DNA from: an uncultured Bacteroidales bacterium
Lineage (GTDB): Bacteria > Bacteroidota > Bacteroidia > Bacteroidales > Muribaculaceae
DNA length: 44,037 nucleotides
Assembly (NCBI GenBank): GCA_947175245.1
Contig: CAMWLW010000010.1
Location: 1-44,037 of the forward strand
Direction of reading: 5' to 3'
Below the pieces are notes generated by a model, which saw nothing but the letters and a program-made list of their open reading frames with translations, made no database searches and was not told the DNA's origin. Below, one piece after another: positions 1 to 7,597 of this stretch (position 1 is the first letter of the stretch; each line of letters starts with the position of its first letter). A program made the position numbers and the translations under genes.

Positions 1-344
1 CCGAAGAATCACCCGCCATGCCCGAGACGGAGACCGACGCGGCAACCGACCCGGAACAGCCTGCCGAGCCCGTTGCCGAACCAGTTGCAGAGCCAATCGC
101 AGACCCCGTCAGCAAACCCGTCAGCGAGCCCGTTGCCGAGCCCGCCACGACAGCTCCTACCCCGGCCCCGGCTACACCCTCACCTACTACTGACACACCT
201 AAACCTACCACAACAAACACACCCCAAAATGCGACTAAAAACGCACCCCAAACCCCCAAACCCACACCGGCAAAACCTGCCGTCCGACCCGCCCTGCCAG
301 AATATCCGGCAGGCAGCGAGGGCGATGATCCGCTCATGGATTAA
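1..344 (+). CDS. C-terminal fragment of a Pro/Ala/Thr-rich protein
   Basis: The reading frame (codons starting at base 3) is already open at the window edge, so this is the 3' end of a longer gene; the Met codon at base 18 is probably internal. The visible part is low complexity. It begins with an acidic stretch, continues with a degenerate repeat of the type PVAEP (about residues 20-45 from the Met), then a Thr/Pro-rich stretch, and ends PAGSEGDDPLMD before a TAA at 342-344. No domain, transmembrane segment or catalytic motif is visible. Such Pro-rich tails are common as linkers or periplasm-spanning segments, but the identity cannot be inferred without the upstream part. The repeat is also visible in the DNA as imperfect 15-30 bp units, so it may vary in length between strains. 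Confidence 0.6.
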   Translation, partial: EESPAMPETETDAATDPEQPAEPVAEPVAEPIADPVSKPVSEPVAEPATTAPTPAPATPSPTTDTPKPTTTNTPQNATKNAPQTPKPTPAKPAVRPALPEYPAGSEGDDPLMD

Positions 345-383
345 CCCCGCCGTCAATGCAAATTATGTATCATATAATTATTT

Positions 384-398
384 GAGACAACTTGTCTC
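384..398. repeat. Perfect inverted repeat GAGACAA-C-TTGTCTC
   Basis: A 7-bp perfect inverted repeat with a 1-bp centre lies 40 bp after the preceding stop codon. The half-site GAGACAA recurs in direct orientation at 501-507 and 531-537, with a degenerate copy (GACACAA) at 462-468. The 10-mer TTTGAGACAA occurs exactly twice, at 381-390 and 498-507. This looks like an operator for a dimeric regulator of the downstream sigma factor gene. A short terminator hairpin for the upstream gene is an alternative, but the loop would be only about 3 nt and the following T-run is poor. Confidence 0.45.
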
Positions 399-485
399 GA
401 TTTATTAGAAAACTGATTTTCAATGTAATTAAACACACTTTACACTATCAAATAATTGGTTGACACAACACGGGTCGACGAAACT

Positions 486-517
486 ATTGACAGGAATTTT
501 GAGACAATATAAATTTG
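486..517 (+). promoter_or_regulatory. Bacteroidetes-type -33/-7 promoter upstream of the ECF sigma gene
   Basis: ATTG at 486-489 (the -33 element) and TAAATTTG at 510-517 (a perfect TAnnTTTG -7 element) are separated by 20 bp, the spacing known for primary sigma factor promoters in Bacteroides. The predicted start is near 523-526, leaving a leader of about 70 nt before the ATG at 596. One GAGACAA motif (501-507) falls within the spacer and another (531-537) just after the predicted start, positions where a bound repressor would block initiation. Confidence 0.6.
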
Positions 518-526
518 CAATCGGAA

Positions 527-546
527 GCCTGAGACAACACTCAGGC
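527..546. repeat. Inverted repeat GCCTGAG-N6-CTCAGGC in the sigma factor leader
   Basis: A 7-bp perfect inverted repeat (527-533 and 540-546) with a 6-nt loop contains the third GAGACAA copy. It sits right at or just after the predicted transcription start. It could be a 5'-end mRNA stem-loop or a second operator. The function is not established from sequence alone. Confidence 0.4.
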
Positions 547-595
547 ACCCGATACTCAACAAAATCCTTAAATCAACAACATCACCTACCCGATT

Positions 596-1099
596 ATGAA
601 GTCAACCGACGAGCTGATAGCCCAGGCCTACGAAACCTACCGTGACCGCGTAGCCGGCTACATCAATTACCGCATAAATGATGAAGAGGCTGCCCGTGAT
701 CTCACTCAGGAAGTGTTCCTGCGCATGCTCGAATACTCACAGCTCATTTATGAAGAAGCCATGGAGAACTTCATCTTCACCATCGCCCGCAACAAGGTCA
801 ACGACTACCTGCGCCACTACTACGTGCGCAACGAGTTCGACCGATACATGCACGACTATGCCCCGGTAGCCGAAGAGACCACCGAGCAGACCGTCACATA
901 CCGCGATCTGGAACTCATCGAGAAGAAATGTATCGATGCACTCCCGGCCCAGCGCGCCAAGGTCTACAGGCTCAAGCGCTTTGAAGAGCTTAGCGCCAAG
1001 GAGATTTCAGAACGCCTCGGCATGTCGGTACGCACGGTCGAAAACCACTACTACATGGGCGTACGCCAAGTGCGTCAGGCCGTTGCCGCCTGCATCTAA
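596..1099 (+). CDS. ECF-type RNA polymerase sigma factor
   Basis: This 167-aa protein has the size and layout of an extracytoplasmic-function sigma factor. Region 2 (about residues 10-78) carries DLTQEVFLR (35-43) and a following FIFTIARNKVNDYLR segment for core binding and -10 recognition. Region 4 (about 105-163) carries the helix-turn-helix around SAKEISERLGMSVRTVENH. In Bacteroidales such factors usually sit beside a FecR anti-sigma gene and a SusC with an STN signalling domain. Here neither is present: the next gene, 42 bp downstream on the same strand, is a SusC without an N-terminal STN. The gene probably leads the operon and directs transcription of this or another glycan locus. How it is held inactive is unclear, and the GAGACAA repeats upstream suggest transcriptional control of the gene itself. 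No Shine-Dalgarno is visible, as is usual in this phylum. Confidence 0.88.
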   Translation: MKSTDELIAQAYETYRDRVAGYINYRINDEEAARDLTQEVFLRMLEYSQLIYEEAMENFIFTIARNKVNDYLRHYYVRNEFDRYMHDYAPVAEETTEQTVTYRDLELIEKKCIDALPAQRAKVYRLKRFEELSAKEISERLGMSVRTVENHYYMGVRQVRQAVAACI

Positions 1100-1141
1100 G
1101 AGAATCTAACACCTATAAAATCTAACCAATACATTAATTAC

Positions 1142-4100
1142 ATGAACCTGACTACAAAAGGAAAAAGGCTCACGCGCGTGTCGGCTTCAGCCCTGCTGGC
1201 TGCCGCCGCACTGGCCGGCGGAATACCCGCCGCCTACGCAGCCCCGGCAGCGGTCGCCGCAGCCGAGGCAACAGTCGGTACCACCGTATCGGGAACCGTG
1301 TGTGACAACACCGGCGAACCGCTCATCGGCGCTACCGTTACAGTCAAAGGCACAAGCCAAGCCGTGGCTACCGACTTTGACGGTAACTTTACATTAAACA
1401 ATGTGCAAGGCACAGCACTGGTTGTGACCTACATCGGTTTCAAACCTCAGGAAGTAGCCATCGACGGACGCTCGCACATCGACATCACTCTCGAGGAGAA
1501 CTCAGAGATGCTCGACGAGGTGGTTGTCGTTGGTTACGGTACACAAAAGAAAGCAACAATGACCGGCGCCGTCACCGCCGTCGGTGCCAAACAACTTGAA
1601 AACAAAGGTACCCTCTCGAGCCCCGTGCAGGCACTCCAGGGTCAGGTACCCGGTGTCATCATCACCCGTCAGAGCTCGGCTCCCGGCGACGAGTCGTGGG
1701 GCATGACCCTGCGTGGCGCCGTGTCAAAGAACTCGAGCGAGCCGCTCATCATCATCGACGGCATCGAGTATGAGAGCGTCAACGAGCTGCGACTCCTCAA
1801 CCCGTCCGATATCGAATCAATCAACTTCCTCAAGGACGCCGCCGCCTCAATCTACGGTTCTAAGGCTGCCGGCGGTGTTGTACTCGTGACCACCAAGAAG
1901 GCCAAGGACAACAAGGTGCGCGTCGACTACTCGGGCTCGGTTACCGCCAAATACATCGGCCTGGTGCCCCACCTCATGAGTCTCGACGAGTGGAGCGACG
2001 CCGTCTACATGGCCCGCACCAACGACGGCTATGGCATGGACGACACCTGGCTGCGCTATGCCATGCTCGCCAAGATGTACCGCAACCAGTACATCGACTG
2101 GGAGGACTCGGGCAACCCCTTCGGCGGCGCGTTCAGCGACACCTACGACCTCTGCTTCTTCGACACCGACTGGCACAAGATCATGTGGGGCAACGCAGCG
2201 TCGACCCAGCACGAGCTCGCCATCTCGGGCGGCAAGCAGGGCGCCACGTTCCGCATGTCGTTCGGATACATGTACGACGACTCTAACCTCAAATGGGGTC
2301 ACAACAACAATAACCGTTACAACTTCCGCCTGAGCAACTCGTTCGACCTCACCGACCGCCTGCACCTCGAGTCGGTAATCGGCTACAACCGTCAGGATCA
2401 GGTTGCTCCGACCCAGATCGGCTCGGCCCTCAACACCAGCTCACAGCAGCCCGGCATGCCCTCGTCGACAATCAAGGGCACACCCTATGGCTGGGGCACA
2501 TGGACTACACCCAACTGGTTTGCCGAGCTCGGCGGCGACAACAAGCTCAACGTCTCGGCCATCAACATCAGCGAGAACTTCTCATATAAGATATGGGACA
2601 CCCTGGTAGCCCACCTCGTGCTCGGCTACAACACATCGAGCGCCAACCGCGACACCAAGTCAGTGCCCATCGACTTCTACAACTACAAGGGTGACAAGAA
2701 AGTGCTCACAAGCCCCAAACAGGCCGACAGCTACTACACCAAGTCGAGCGGCAAGACCGACTTCTACTCGGCCCAGCTCTACTTTGACTGGAACCGCACG
2801 TTCAACAACACCCACAACCTCAAGCTCATGGCCGGTTGGCAGTACAACCTCAAGGAGTACAAATATGTAACCACCACTGCCAAGGACATCCAGTCGGCCC
2901 TCGAGGTAATCAACGGCTCGGGCCAGATCACCACCGGCGGCAACAACTGGCAGGAGGCTATCATGTCCTACTACGGCCGTGCCAACTACGACTACAAGTC
3001 AAAATATCTGCTCGAGGCACAGGCCCGTTATGACGGCTCGTCAAAATTCAGCAAGGATAACCGCTGGGCAGCCTTCTGGGGCGTATCGGCCGGCTGGCGT
3101 CTCACCGAGGAGAGCTTCATGAAATCCACCCGCAGCTGGCTCAACGAGCTCAAGATACGTGCATCATACGGTAACGTCGGTAACCAGAGCGGTATCGACC
3201 GTTACAGCGGCGTGGCCCTCTACAACTACTCGGGCAACAGCGGCGCGCTCGTCGGCAACGACAAGGTGTCGACCATCAACACCAACGGCAAGCTCGTGTC
3301 AAACGACCGCACCTGGGAACGCGTCCACAACTATAACCTCGGCGCCGACTTCGGCTTCTTCAACAACCGCCTGTCGGGCACCGTCGAGTACTTCTGGAAA
3401 CGCACCAACAACATGCTCATCGACGTGCTCTATCCCGGCATCCTCGGCGACGCAGCGCCCACGGGCAACCGCGGTAAGTTCAAAGCCTGGGGTTATGAAG
3501 GTCAGATCACATGGCGCGACCGCGTAGGCAAAGTCAACTACTATGTAGGCGCCACCTACACCTATGCCGACAACGAGCTCGTTGACAACGGCGGTTCGGG
3601 CGCCATCCTCTCGGGCCAGCGCAGCGACCGCGAGGGTTATCCCTTGAACTCAATCTTCGGCTTCAAGTATGCCGGCAAGATTCAGAACGAGGAGCAGCTT
3701 CAGAAGTACAAAGACCGCTATGTCGGCAACTACGTGGGCAACGGTAATATTAACCTCGTGCGCGTCGGCGACAACATCTTCGAGGACGTCAACGGCGACA
3801 ATTGCCTCGACGAGAAAGACCTCGTCTATCTCGGCACCAACGATCCCAAGATTCAGTTCTCTATGAACGCCGGCTTTGAGTGGAACGGCTTTGACGTAAG
3901 CATCGTGTTCCAGGGCGCCGCCAAGCGCACCGTATGGCGTATGGACGGCAACGGCAACGCCGACATCTGGCGTGTACCTATGCGTGCCGTCTACATGAAC
4001 TCGACCAACCACTGGGTAGGCAACCTGTGGAGCGAGGATAATCCCAACGGCAAGTATCCTACACTCACCAACCAGGGCGAGATCAACAACTACAACTACC

Positions 4101-4357
4101 AGTGCTCGTCGTGGAGCGTCGAGGACGGCTCATACATCCGCCTCAAGAACGTTACCCTGGGCTACACCCTCCCCGCCAACCTGCTCGCCAAGACCCGCGT
4201 ACTCTCTAACGTGCGCTTCTATGTCACCGGCACCGACCTGTGGGAGTGGAGCAAGATCAACGACGGCTGGGATCCCGAGGCATCCAACCGCGTCAGCAAC
4301 GCCCGCCGTTACCCCTTCTTGCGTAACGTGACCTTCGGAGCCAACATTTCTTTCTAA
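1142..4357 (+). CDS. SusC/RagA-family TonB-dependent outer membrane transporter (PUL 1)
   Basis: A 1071-aa outer membrane oligosaccharide importer that works with the SusD protein encoded 21 bp downstream. A signal peptide with an Ala-rich core ends near residue 33 (AYA-AP). A CarboxypepD_reg-like beta domain follows (about 48-118, GTVCDNTGEPLIGATVTVKG). The conserved DEVVVVGYG segment is at 125-133, then the plug (about 138-255) and the beta-barrel, which ends in the aromatic NISF terminus expected for BAM recognition. There is no STN domain, so direct FecR/ECF signalling through this transporter is not expected even though an ECF sigma gene precedes it. Import is powered by TonB-ExbBD. The substrate is unknown; the lyase at the end of the operon points to a uronic-acid-containing glycan. 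Confidence 0.95.
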   Translation: MNLTTKGKRLTRVSASALLAAAALAGGIPAAYAAPAAVAAAEATVGTTVSGTVCDNTGEPLIGATVTVKGTSQAVATDFDGNFTLNNVQGTALVVTYIGFKPQEVAIDGRSHIDITLEENSEMLDEVVVVGYGTQKKATMTGAVTAVGAKQLENKGTLSSPVQALQGQVPGVIITRQSSAPGDESWGMTLRGAVSKNSSEPLIIIDGIEYESVNELRLLNPSDIESINFLKDAAASIYGSKAAGGVVLVTTKKAKDNKVRVDYSGSVTAKYIGLVPHLMSLDEWSDAVYMARTNDGYGMDDTWLRYAMLAKMYRNQYIDWEDSGNPFGGAFSDTYDLCFFDTDWHKIMWGNAASTQHELAISGGKQGATFRMSFGYMYDDSNLKWGHNNNNRYNFRLSNSFDLTDRLHLESVIGYNRQDQVAPTQIGSALNTSSQQPGMPSSTIKGTPYGWGTWTTPNWFAELGGDNKLNVSAINISENFSYKIWDTLVAHLVLGYNTSSANRDTKSVPIDFYNYKGDKKVLTSPKQADSYYTKSSGKTDFYSAQLYFDWNRTFNNTHNLKLMAGWQYNLKEYKYVTTTAKDIQSALEVINGSGQITTGGNNWQEAIMSYYGRANYDYKSKYLLEAQARYDGSSKFSKDNRWAAFWGVSAGWRLTEESFMKSTRSWLNELKIRASYGNVGNQSGIDRYSGVALYNYSGNSGALVGNDKVSTINTNGKLVSNDRTWERVHNYNLGADFGFFNNRLSGTVEYFWKRTNNMLIDVLYPGILGDAAPTGNRGKFKAWGYEGQITWRDRVGKVNYYVGATYTYADNELVDNGGSGAILSGQRSDREGYPLNSIFGFKYAGKIQNEEQLQKYKDRYVGNYVGNGNINLVRVGDNIFEDVNGDNCLDEKDLVYLGTNDPKIQFSMNAGFEWNGFDVSIVFQGAAKRTVWRMDGNGNADIWRVPMRAVYMNSTNHWVGNLWSEDNPNGKYPTLTNQGEINNYNYQCSSWSVEDGSYIRLKNVTLGYTLPANLLAKTRVLSNVRFYVTGTDLWEWSKINDGWDPEASNRVSNARRYPFLRNVTFGANISF

Positions 4358-4378
4358 TAATCTCGAAGAACAATAACC

Positions 4379-6097
4379 ATGAACAAGATATTCAAAACCC
4401 TATCGATAGCGGCGATAGCCCTGACAGCGACATCGTGTCTGGAGCTTGACCCCAAGGAGCAGCTGGCCGAGCCCGACATGTGGAACACACCCGAGGATTT
4501 CCAGTTGTTCGCCAATCAGATGTATGGCTGGACACTGAGCTTCAATGACATCGTCTATGACGGCATCATGAGCGACAAACGCTCTGACCTCATCCAGGAC
4601 AAGGGCGGCCGCAACACCGTGTCAAACGGCACCAACGTCATCCCCACCAGCGACGGCTACTACAGCAACAACTACAACCGCATACGCCGCTGCAACATGC
4701 TCATCGACCACGCTGCCGGCTACAGCCGCCCCGCCGACATAGCCCACGCCCTCGGCATGGCCTACTTCTTCCGCGGCTACTGCCACTCTGAGCTCGTGCG
4801 CATGTATGGCGACGCCATCATCGTCGACCACGTGCTCGACACCGACGACCCCCTCCTGTTTGCTCCCCGCAACAACCGTGTCGACGTCATCAAGTTTGCG
4901 ATCGAAGACTTCAAGAAAGCCGCCGAGCTGCTCAAAGGTGCCGGCGACATTGACGAGGGCGACGTTTGTGCCGAGGCAGCCAACGCCATGCTGGCACGCA
5001 TAGCCCTGCGCGAAGGCACATGGCAGAAGTTCCGCGGCAACGAGACCGACGCCCGCACACTGCTCGACGAGTCGGCCAAGGCAGCCAAAGCCGTCATCGA
5101 CGGCGGCGCCTTCAGCCTCTTCTACAACGCCGGCCTGGGTATCAAGTCTTACAAATACATGTTCCTGCTCGAGGATGCCAACAAGAGCAACCCTATGGGC
5201 CTGACCAAGAAAGACAACACCGAGTATATCTTCGTGCGCCACTACGACCCCGAGCTCAGCCGTCACGGCAAGAACCTCACCGTCGAGTGTCTCAACAACG
5301 CCCAGATCGTGTCACGCAAGATGGCTCAGATGTACCTCTGCCAGGACGGACTGCCCATCGAGAAGTCAAAGGTGTTCCAGGGCTATGACAAGCGCATCAG
5401 CGAGTGGACCAACCGCGACAACCGCATGCACCAGCAGATTTCACGCCCCGGCGACGCATTCTGGAACAACACCGAGCAGGGTTGCCGTGTCGACTGGCTC
5501 GGCGAGGAAGCCGACCTGGCTCACTGTGCCGACGCATCGTTCAGCCCCGGCGGCTACACCCGCTACTACAATAACAAGTGGGCTGCCGAGCACCAAGTGA
5601 CCTCAGGCTACGAGAGCTATGACTATCCCATCATACGCTATGCCGAGGTGCTTCTCACCTATGCCGAGGCTGTTTATGAGCGCGACGGCGCCATCACCGA
5701 CGACGACCTCGACCTGTCGCTCAATCTCGTCCGCACCCGCGTCAACAGCGAGATGCCCAAGCTCTCTAACAAACTCGTCAGCGACAACGGCCTGAGCATG
5801 CGCACGGAGATACGCCGCGAGCGCACGGTCGAGTTCTACAACGAGGGCTTCCGTCTCGACGATCTCAAACGCTGGAACGAGGCCAAGACCGAGATGCCCA
5901 AACCTTTCCTGGGCGTCAAGTGGACCGGCACCGAGTATGCCACCAAGGGCGGCACCAACACCTATCCCCTCGACAACGACGGCTGCATCATCTATGAGGA
6001 CAACCGCCAGTGGGAGGAGAAAAACGACCTCTACCCGCTGCCCATCGACCAGCTTCAGCTCAATCCCCAGCTCAAACAGAACCCCGGCTGGAAATAA
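4379..6097 (+). CDS. SusD/RagB-family surface glycan-binding lipoprotein (PUL 1)
   Basis: A 572-aa lipoprotein that forms the lid of the SusCD import complex on the cell surface. The signal peptide ends with lipobox ATSC (Cys20), followed by acidic residues typical of the Bacteroidetes surface-export signal. The N-terminal SusD-like domain (ELDPKEQLAEPDMWNTPEDF) and the TPR-like helices (FRGYCHSELVRMYGD, AEAANAMLARIALREGTW) are clear. The C-terminal RagB/SusD part contains RYAEVLLTYAEAVYE and RRERTVEFYNEGFRLDDLKRW, which are strongly conserved in the family. Length is normal. It is co-transcribed with the preceding susC (21-bp gap) and the next gene (32-bp gap). Confidence 0.95.
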   Translation: MNKIFKTLSIAAIALTATSCLELDPKEQLAEPDMWNTPEDFQLFANQMYGWTLSFNDIVYDGIMSDKRSDLIQDKGGRNTVSNGTNVIPTSDGYYSNNYNRIRRCNMLIDHAAGYSRPADIAHALGMAYFFRGYCHSELVRMYGDAIIVDHVLDTDDPLLFAPRNNRVDVIKFAIEDFKKAAELLKGAGDIDEGDVCAEAANAMLARIALREGTWQKFRGNETDARTLLDESAKAAKAVIDGGAFSLFYNAGLGIKSYKYMFLLEDANKSNPMGLTKKDNTEYIFVRHYDPELSRHGKNLTVECLNNAQIVSRKMAQMYLCQDGLPIEKSKVFQGYDKRISEWTNRDNRMHQQISRPGDAFWNNTEQGCRVDWLGEEADLAHCADASFSPGGYTRYYNNKWAAEHQVTSGYESYDYPIIRYAEVLLTYAEAVYERDGAITDDDLDLSLNLVRTRVNSEMPKLSNKLVSDNGLSMRTEIRRERTVEFYNEGFRLDDLKRWNEAKTEMPKPFLGVKWTGTEYATKGGTNTYPLDNDGCIIYEDNRQWEEKNDLYPLPIDQLQLNPQLKQNPGWK

Positions 6098-6129
6098 TGA
6101 ACAGTTGACACGAAAAAAAGTATAAAGCA

Positions 6130-7530
6130 ATGAAACAATATATCAACATACTGGCCGCATCGGGCATGGCGCTCGTCGCCCTCACCGGCTGTGAGAAGGA
6201 GAAACTGCTCACTACCGACTACCCCGAGGCGTTCCCCACCACCGAGATCACATTCAAAGTGAGCGAAGAGCTCCCCCTCGGCGTCGGCATGGACTCGACA
6301 CTCGTCTACACCGTCGGCCCCGAGCTGGCCACCAACAAGACAATCATATTCTCGTCGAGCGACCCCTCGGTTGCCACCGTCGACCCGACAGGTAAAATCA
6401 GCGCCGTCAAAGTGGGCGAGACCTACATCAGCGCTGTTCCCGAGCTTGGCTTCGGCGCCAACGCCTCGGTTCTCGTCAAGGTCATCGAGAAAGTAATCAA
6501 GGCCGAGGAGGTTGTGCTCACGGCCAAGACCGAGCCGAGCGAAGAGGGCTACTACTACGAGACCGACGAGATTCAGCTCGCCAACGAGATTCTGCCCGCC
6601 GACCACACCTATAACTATGTCACCTGGACCAGCCTCACCCCCGAGGTTGCCACCGTCGACGAGAACGGCAAGGTGCTGTGTCTCAAAGAGGGCGATGCCC
6701 ACATACGCTGTCACACCCACGACCACTCTAACGTGGCCGGCGACTACAAGTTCCACGTCTACAAGATGCAGGAGGTCGAGGAGATGGAGATCGCACCCAT
6801 CAGCGAGCCCCTGTGCATAACCCAGGGCTCATACAAACTCGACGTCACCTACTATCCCACCGGCGCCACCATCGGCTCGGTAACCTGGGAGTCGAGCGAC
6901 CCGACTGTTGTCGACGTCAAGCGCGGCGTTCTCACACTCAAAGGCTGGGGCACAGCCACCATCACCGCCACCGCTCCCTCGGGCAAGATGGCAATGGTAA
7001 CTGTCACTGTCGAGAGCGGCTGGTACATCTGGGACGCCAACTTCGGTTGGGGCGGCTGGAGCTGTGACAACGTGTCATACACCGACTTTGGCCTGCACGC
7101 CCAGTTCAACGACGCCGGTTCGGGCAAGTGGCGTAACGACCTCAAGTACACCGGCATCAGCGCCACCAACACTCTGCCCTTCGACTGGAGCACCTACAAA
7201 GTGCTGGCAGCCCGCATCTTCCACCTCCCCTCGGGCGGTAACGCCAACATGGACGCCGTCGATGCCATCTCAGGCACCAACTCCAACAACCTGCGTCCCA
7301 CACGCACCGACCTGTCCGACGGCTCGGCCCTCTACATTTGGGCTGCTGCCGATAAGTACAGCAACGCCTATACCGAGATGCGCATCTTCAACCTCAAGAT
7401 AGCCGATATCCCCAACGACCGTTACTCAGGCGTCAACGAGGCCTACTATGACGTTAAGTGGATACGCACCTTCAAGACAGCCGACGACGCCAAGGCATTT
7501 GTCGAGGCCGAGATCGCAGCAGGCAACTAA
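6130..7530 (+). CDS. Surface lipoprotein with bacterial Ig-like (BIG2) repeats, probable surface glycan-binding protein
   Basis: This 466-aa lipoprotein (lipobox LTGC, Cys21) has two clear and probably three BIG2-type Ig-like repeats, at about residues 37-115, 130-215 and 228-295. They are marked by the recurring pattern W.S.dP.vatVd..GkV...k.G...I. A C-terminal region of about 165 residues rich in Trp, Tyr and Gly (from SGWYIWDANFGWGGW onward) looks like a beta-sandwich lectin-type domain, possibly DUF4979-like, which I cannot confirm. The position directly after SusD is the usual place for the SusE/SusF-like surface glycan-binding protein, and the architecture (Ig-like spacer plus distal binding module) fits. 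No enzymatic motif is visible. Confidence 0.82.
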   Translation: MKQYINILAASGMALVALTGCEKEKLLTTDYPEAFPTTEITFKVSEELPLGVGMDSTLVYTVGPELATNKTIIFSSSDPSVATVDPTGKISAVKVGETYISAVPELGFGANASVLVKVIEKVIKAEEVVLTAKTEPSEEGYYYETDEIQLANEILPADHTYNYVTWTSLTPEVATVDENGKVLCLKEGDAHIRCHTHDHSNVAGDYKFHVYKMQEVEEMEIAPISEPLCITQGSYKLDVTYYPTGATIGSVTWESSDPTVVDVKRGVLTLKGWGTATITATAPSGKMAMVTVTVESGWYIWDANFGWGGWSCDNVSYTDFGLHAQFNDAGSGKWRNDLKYTGISATNTLPFDWSTYKVLAARIFHLPSGGNANMDAVDAISGTNSNNLRPTRTDLSDGSALYIWAAADKYSNAYTEMRIFNLKIADIPNDRYSGVNEAYYDVKWIRTFKTADDAKAFVEAEIAAGN

Positions 7531-7544
7531 GATTATCTAAAACC

Positions 7545-7576
7545 GGCCCGGGCGGCCGTCACAAGCCGCCCGAGCC
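7545..7576 (+). terminator. Intra-operon GC-rich hairpin between the BIG2 lipoprotein and the lyase gene
   Basis: Two 12-nt arms (7545-7556 and 7565-7576) pair with one mismatch around an 8-nt loop, giving a very stable stem built around CGGGCGG/CCGCCCG. No T-run follows, so full termination is unlikely. It may be a partial terminator or an RNA stability or processing element that sets the amount of the downstream lyase message relative to susCD. Confidence 0.5.
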
Positions 7577-7597
7577 AACCAATAAAACCCATAGACA

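Noticed and set aside
460-488. TTGACA at 460-465 as a sigma-70 -35 box
   Set aside because: Bacteroidetes primary promoters use TTTG/TAnnTTTG, and no TATAAT-like box lies 16-18 bp downstream; the better promoter is at 486-517.
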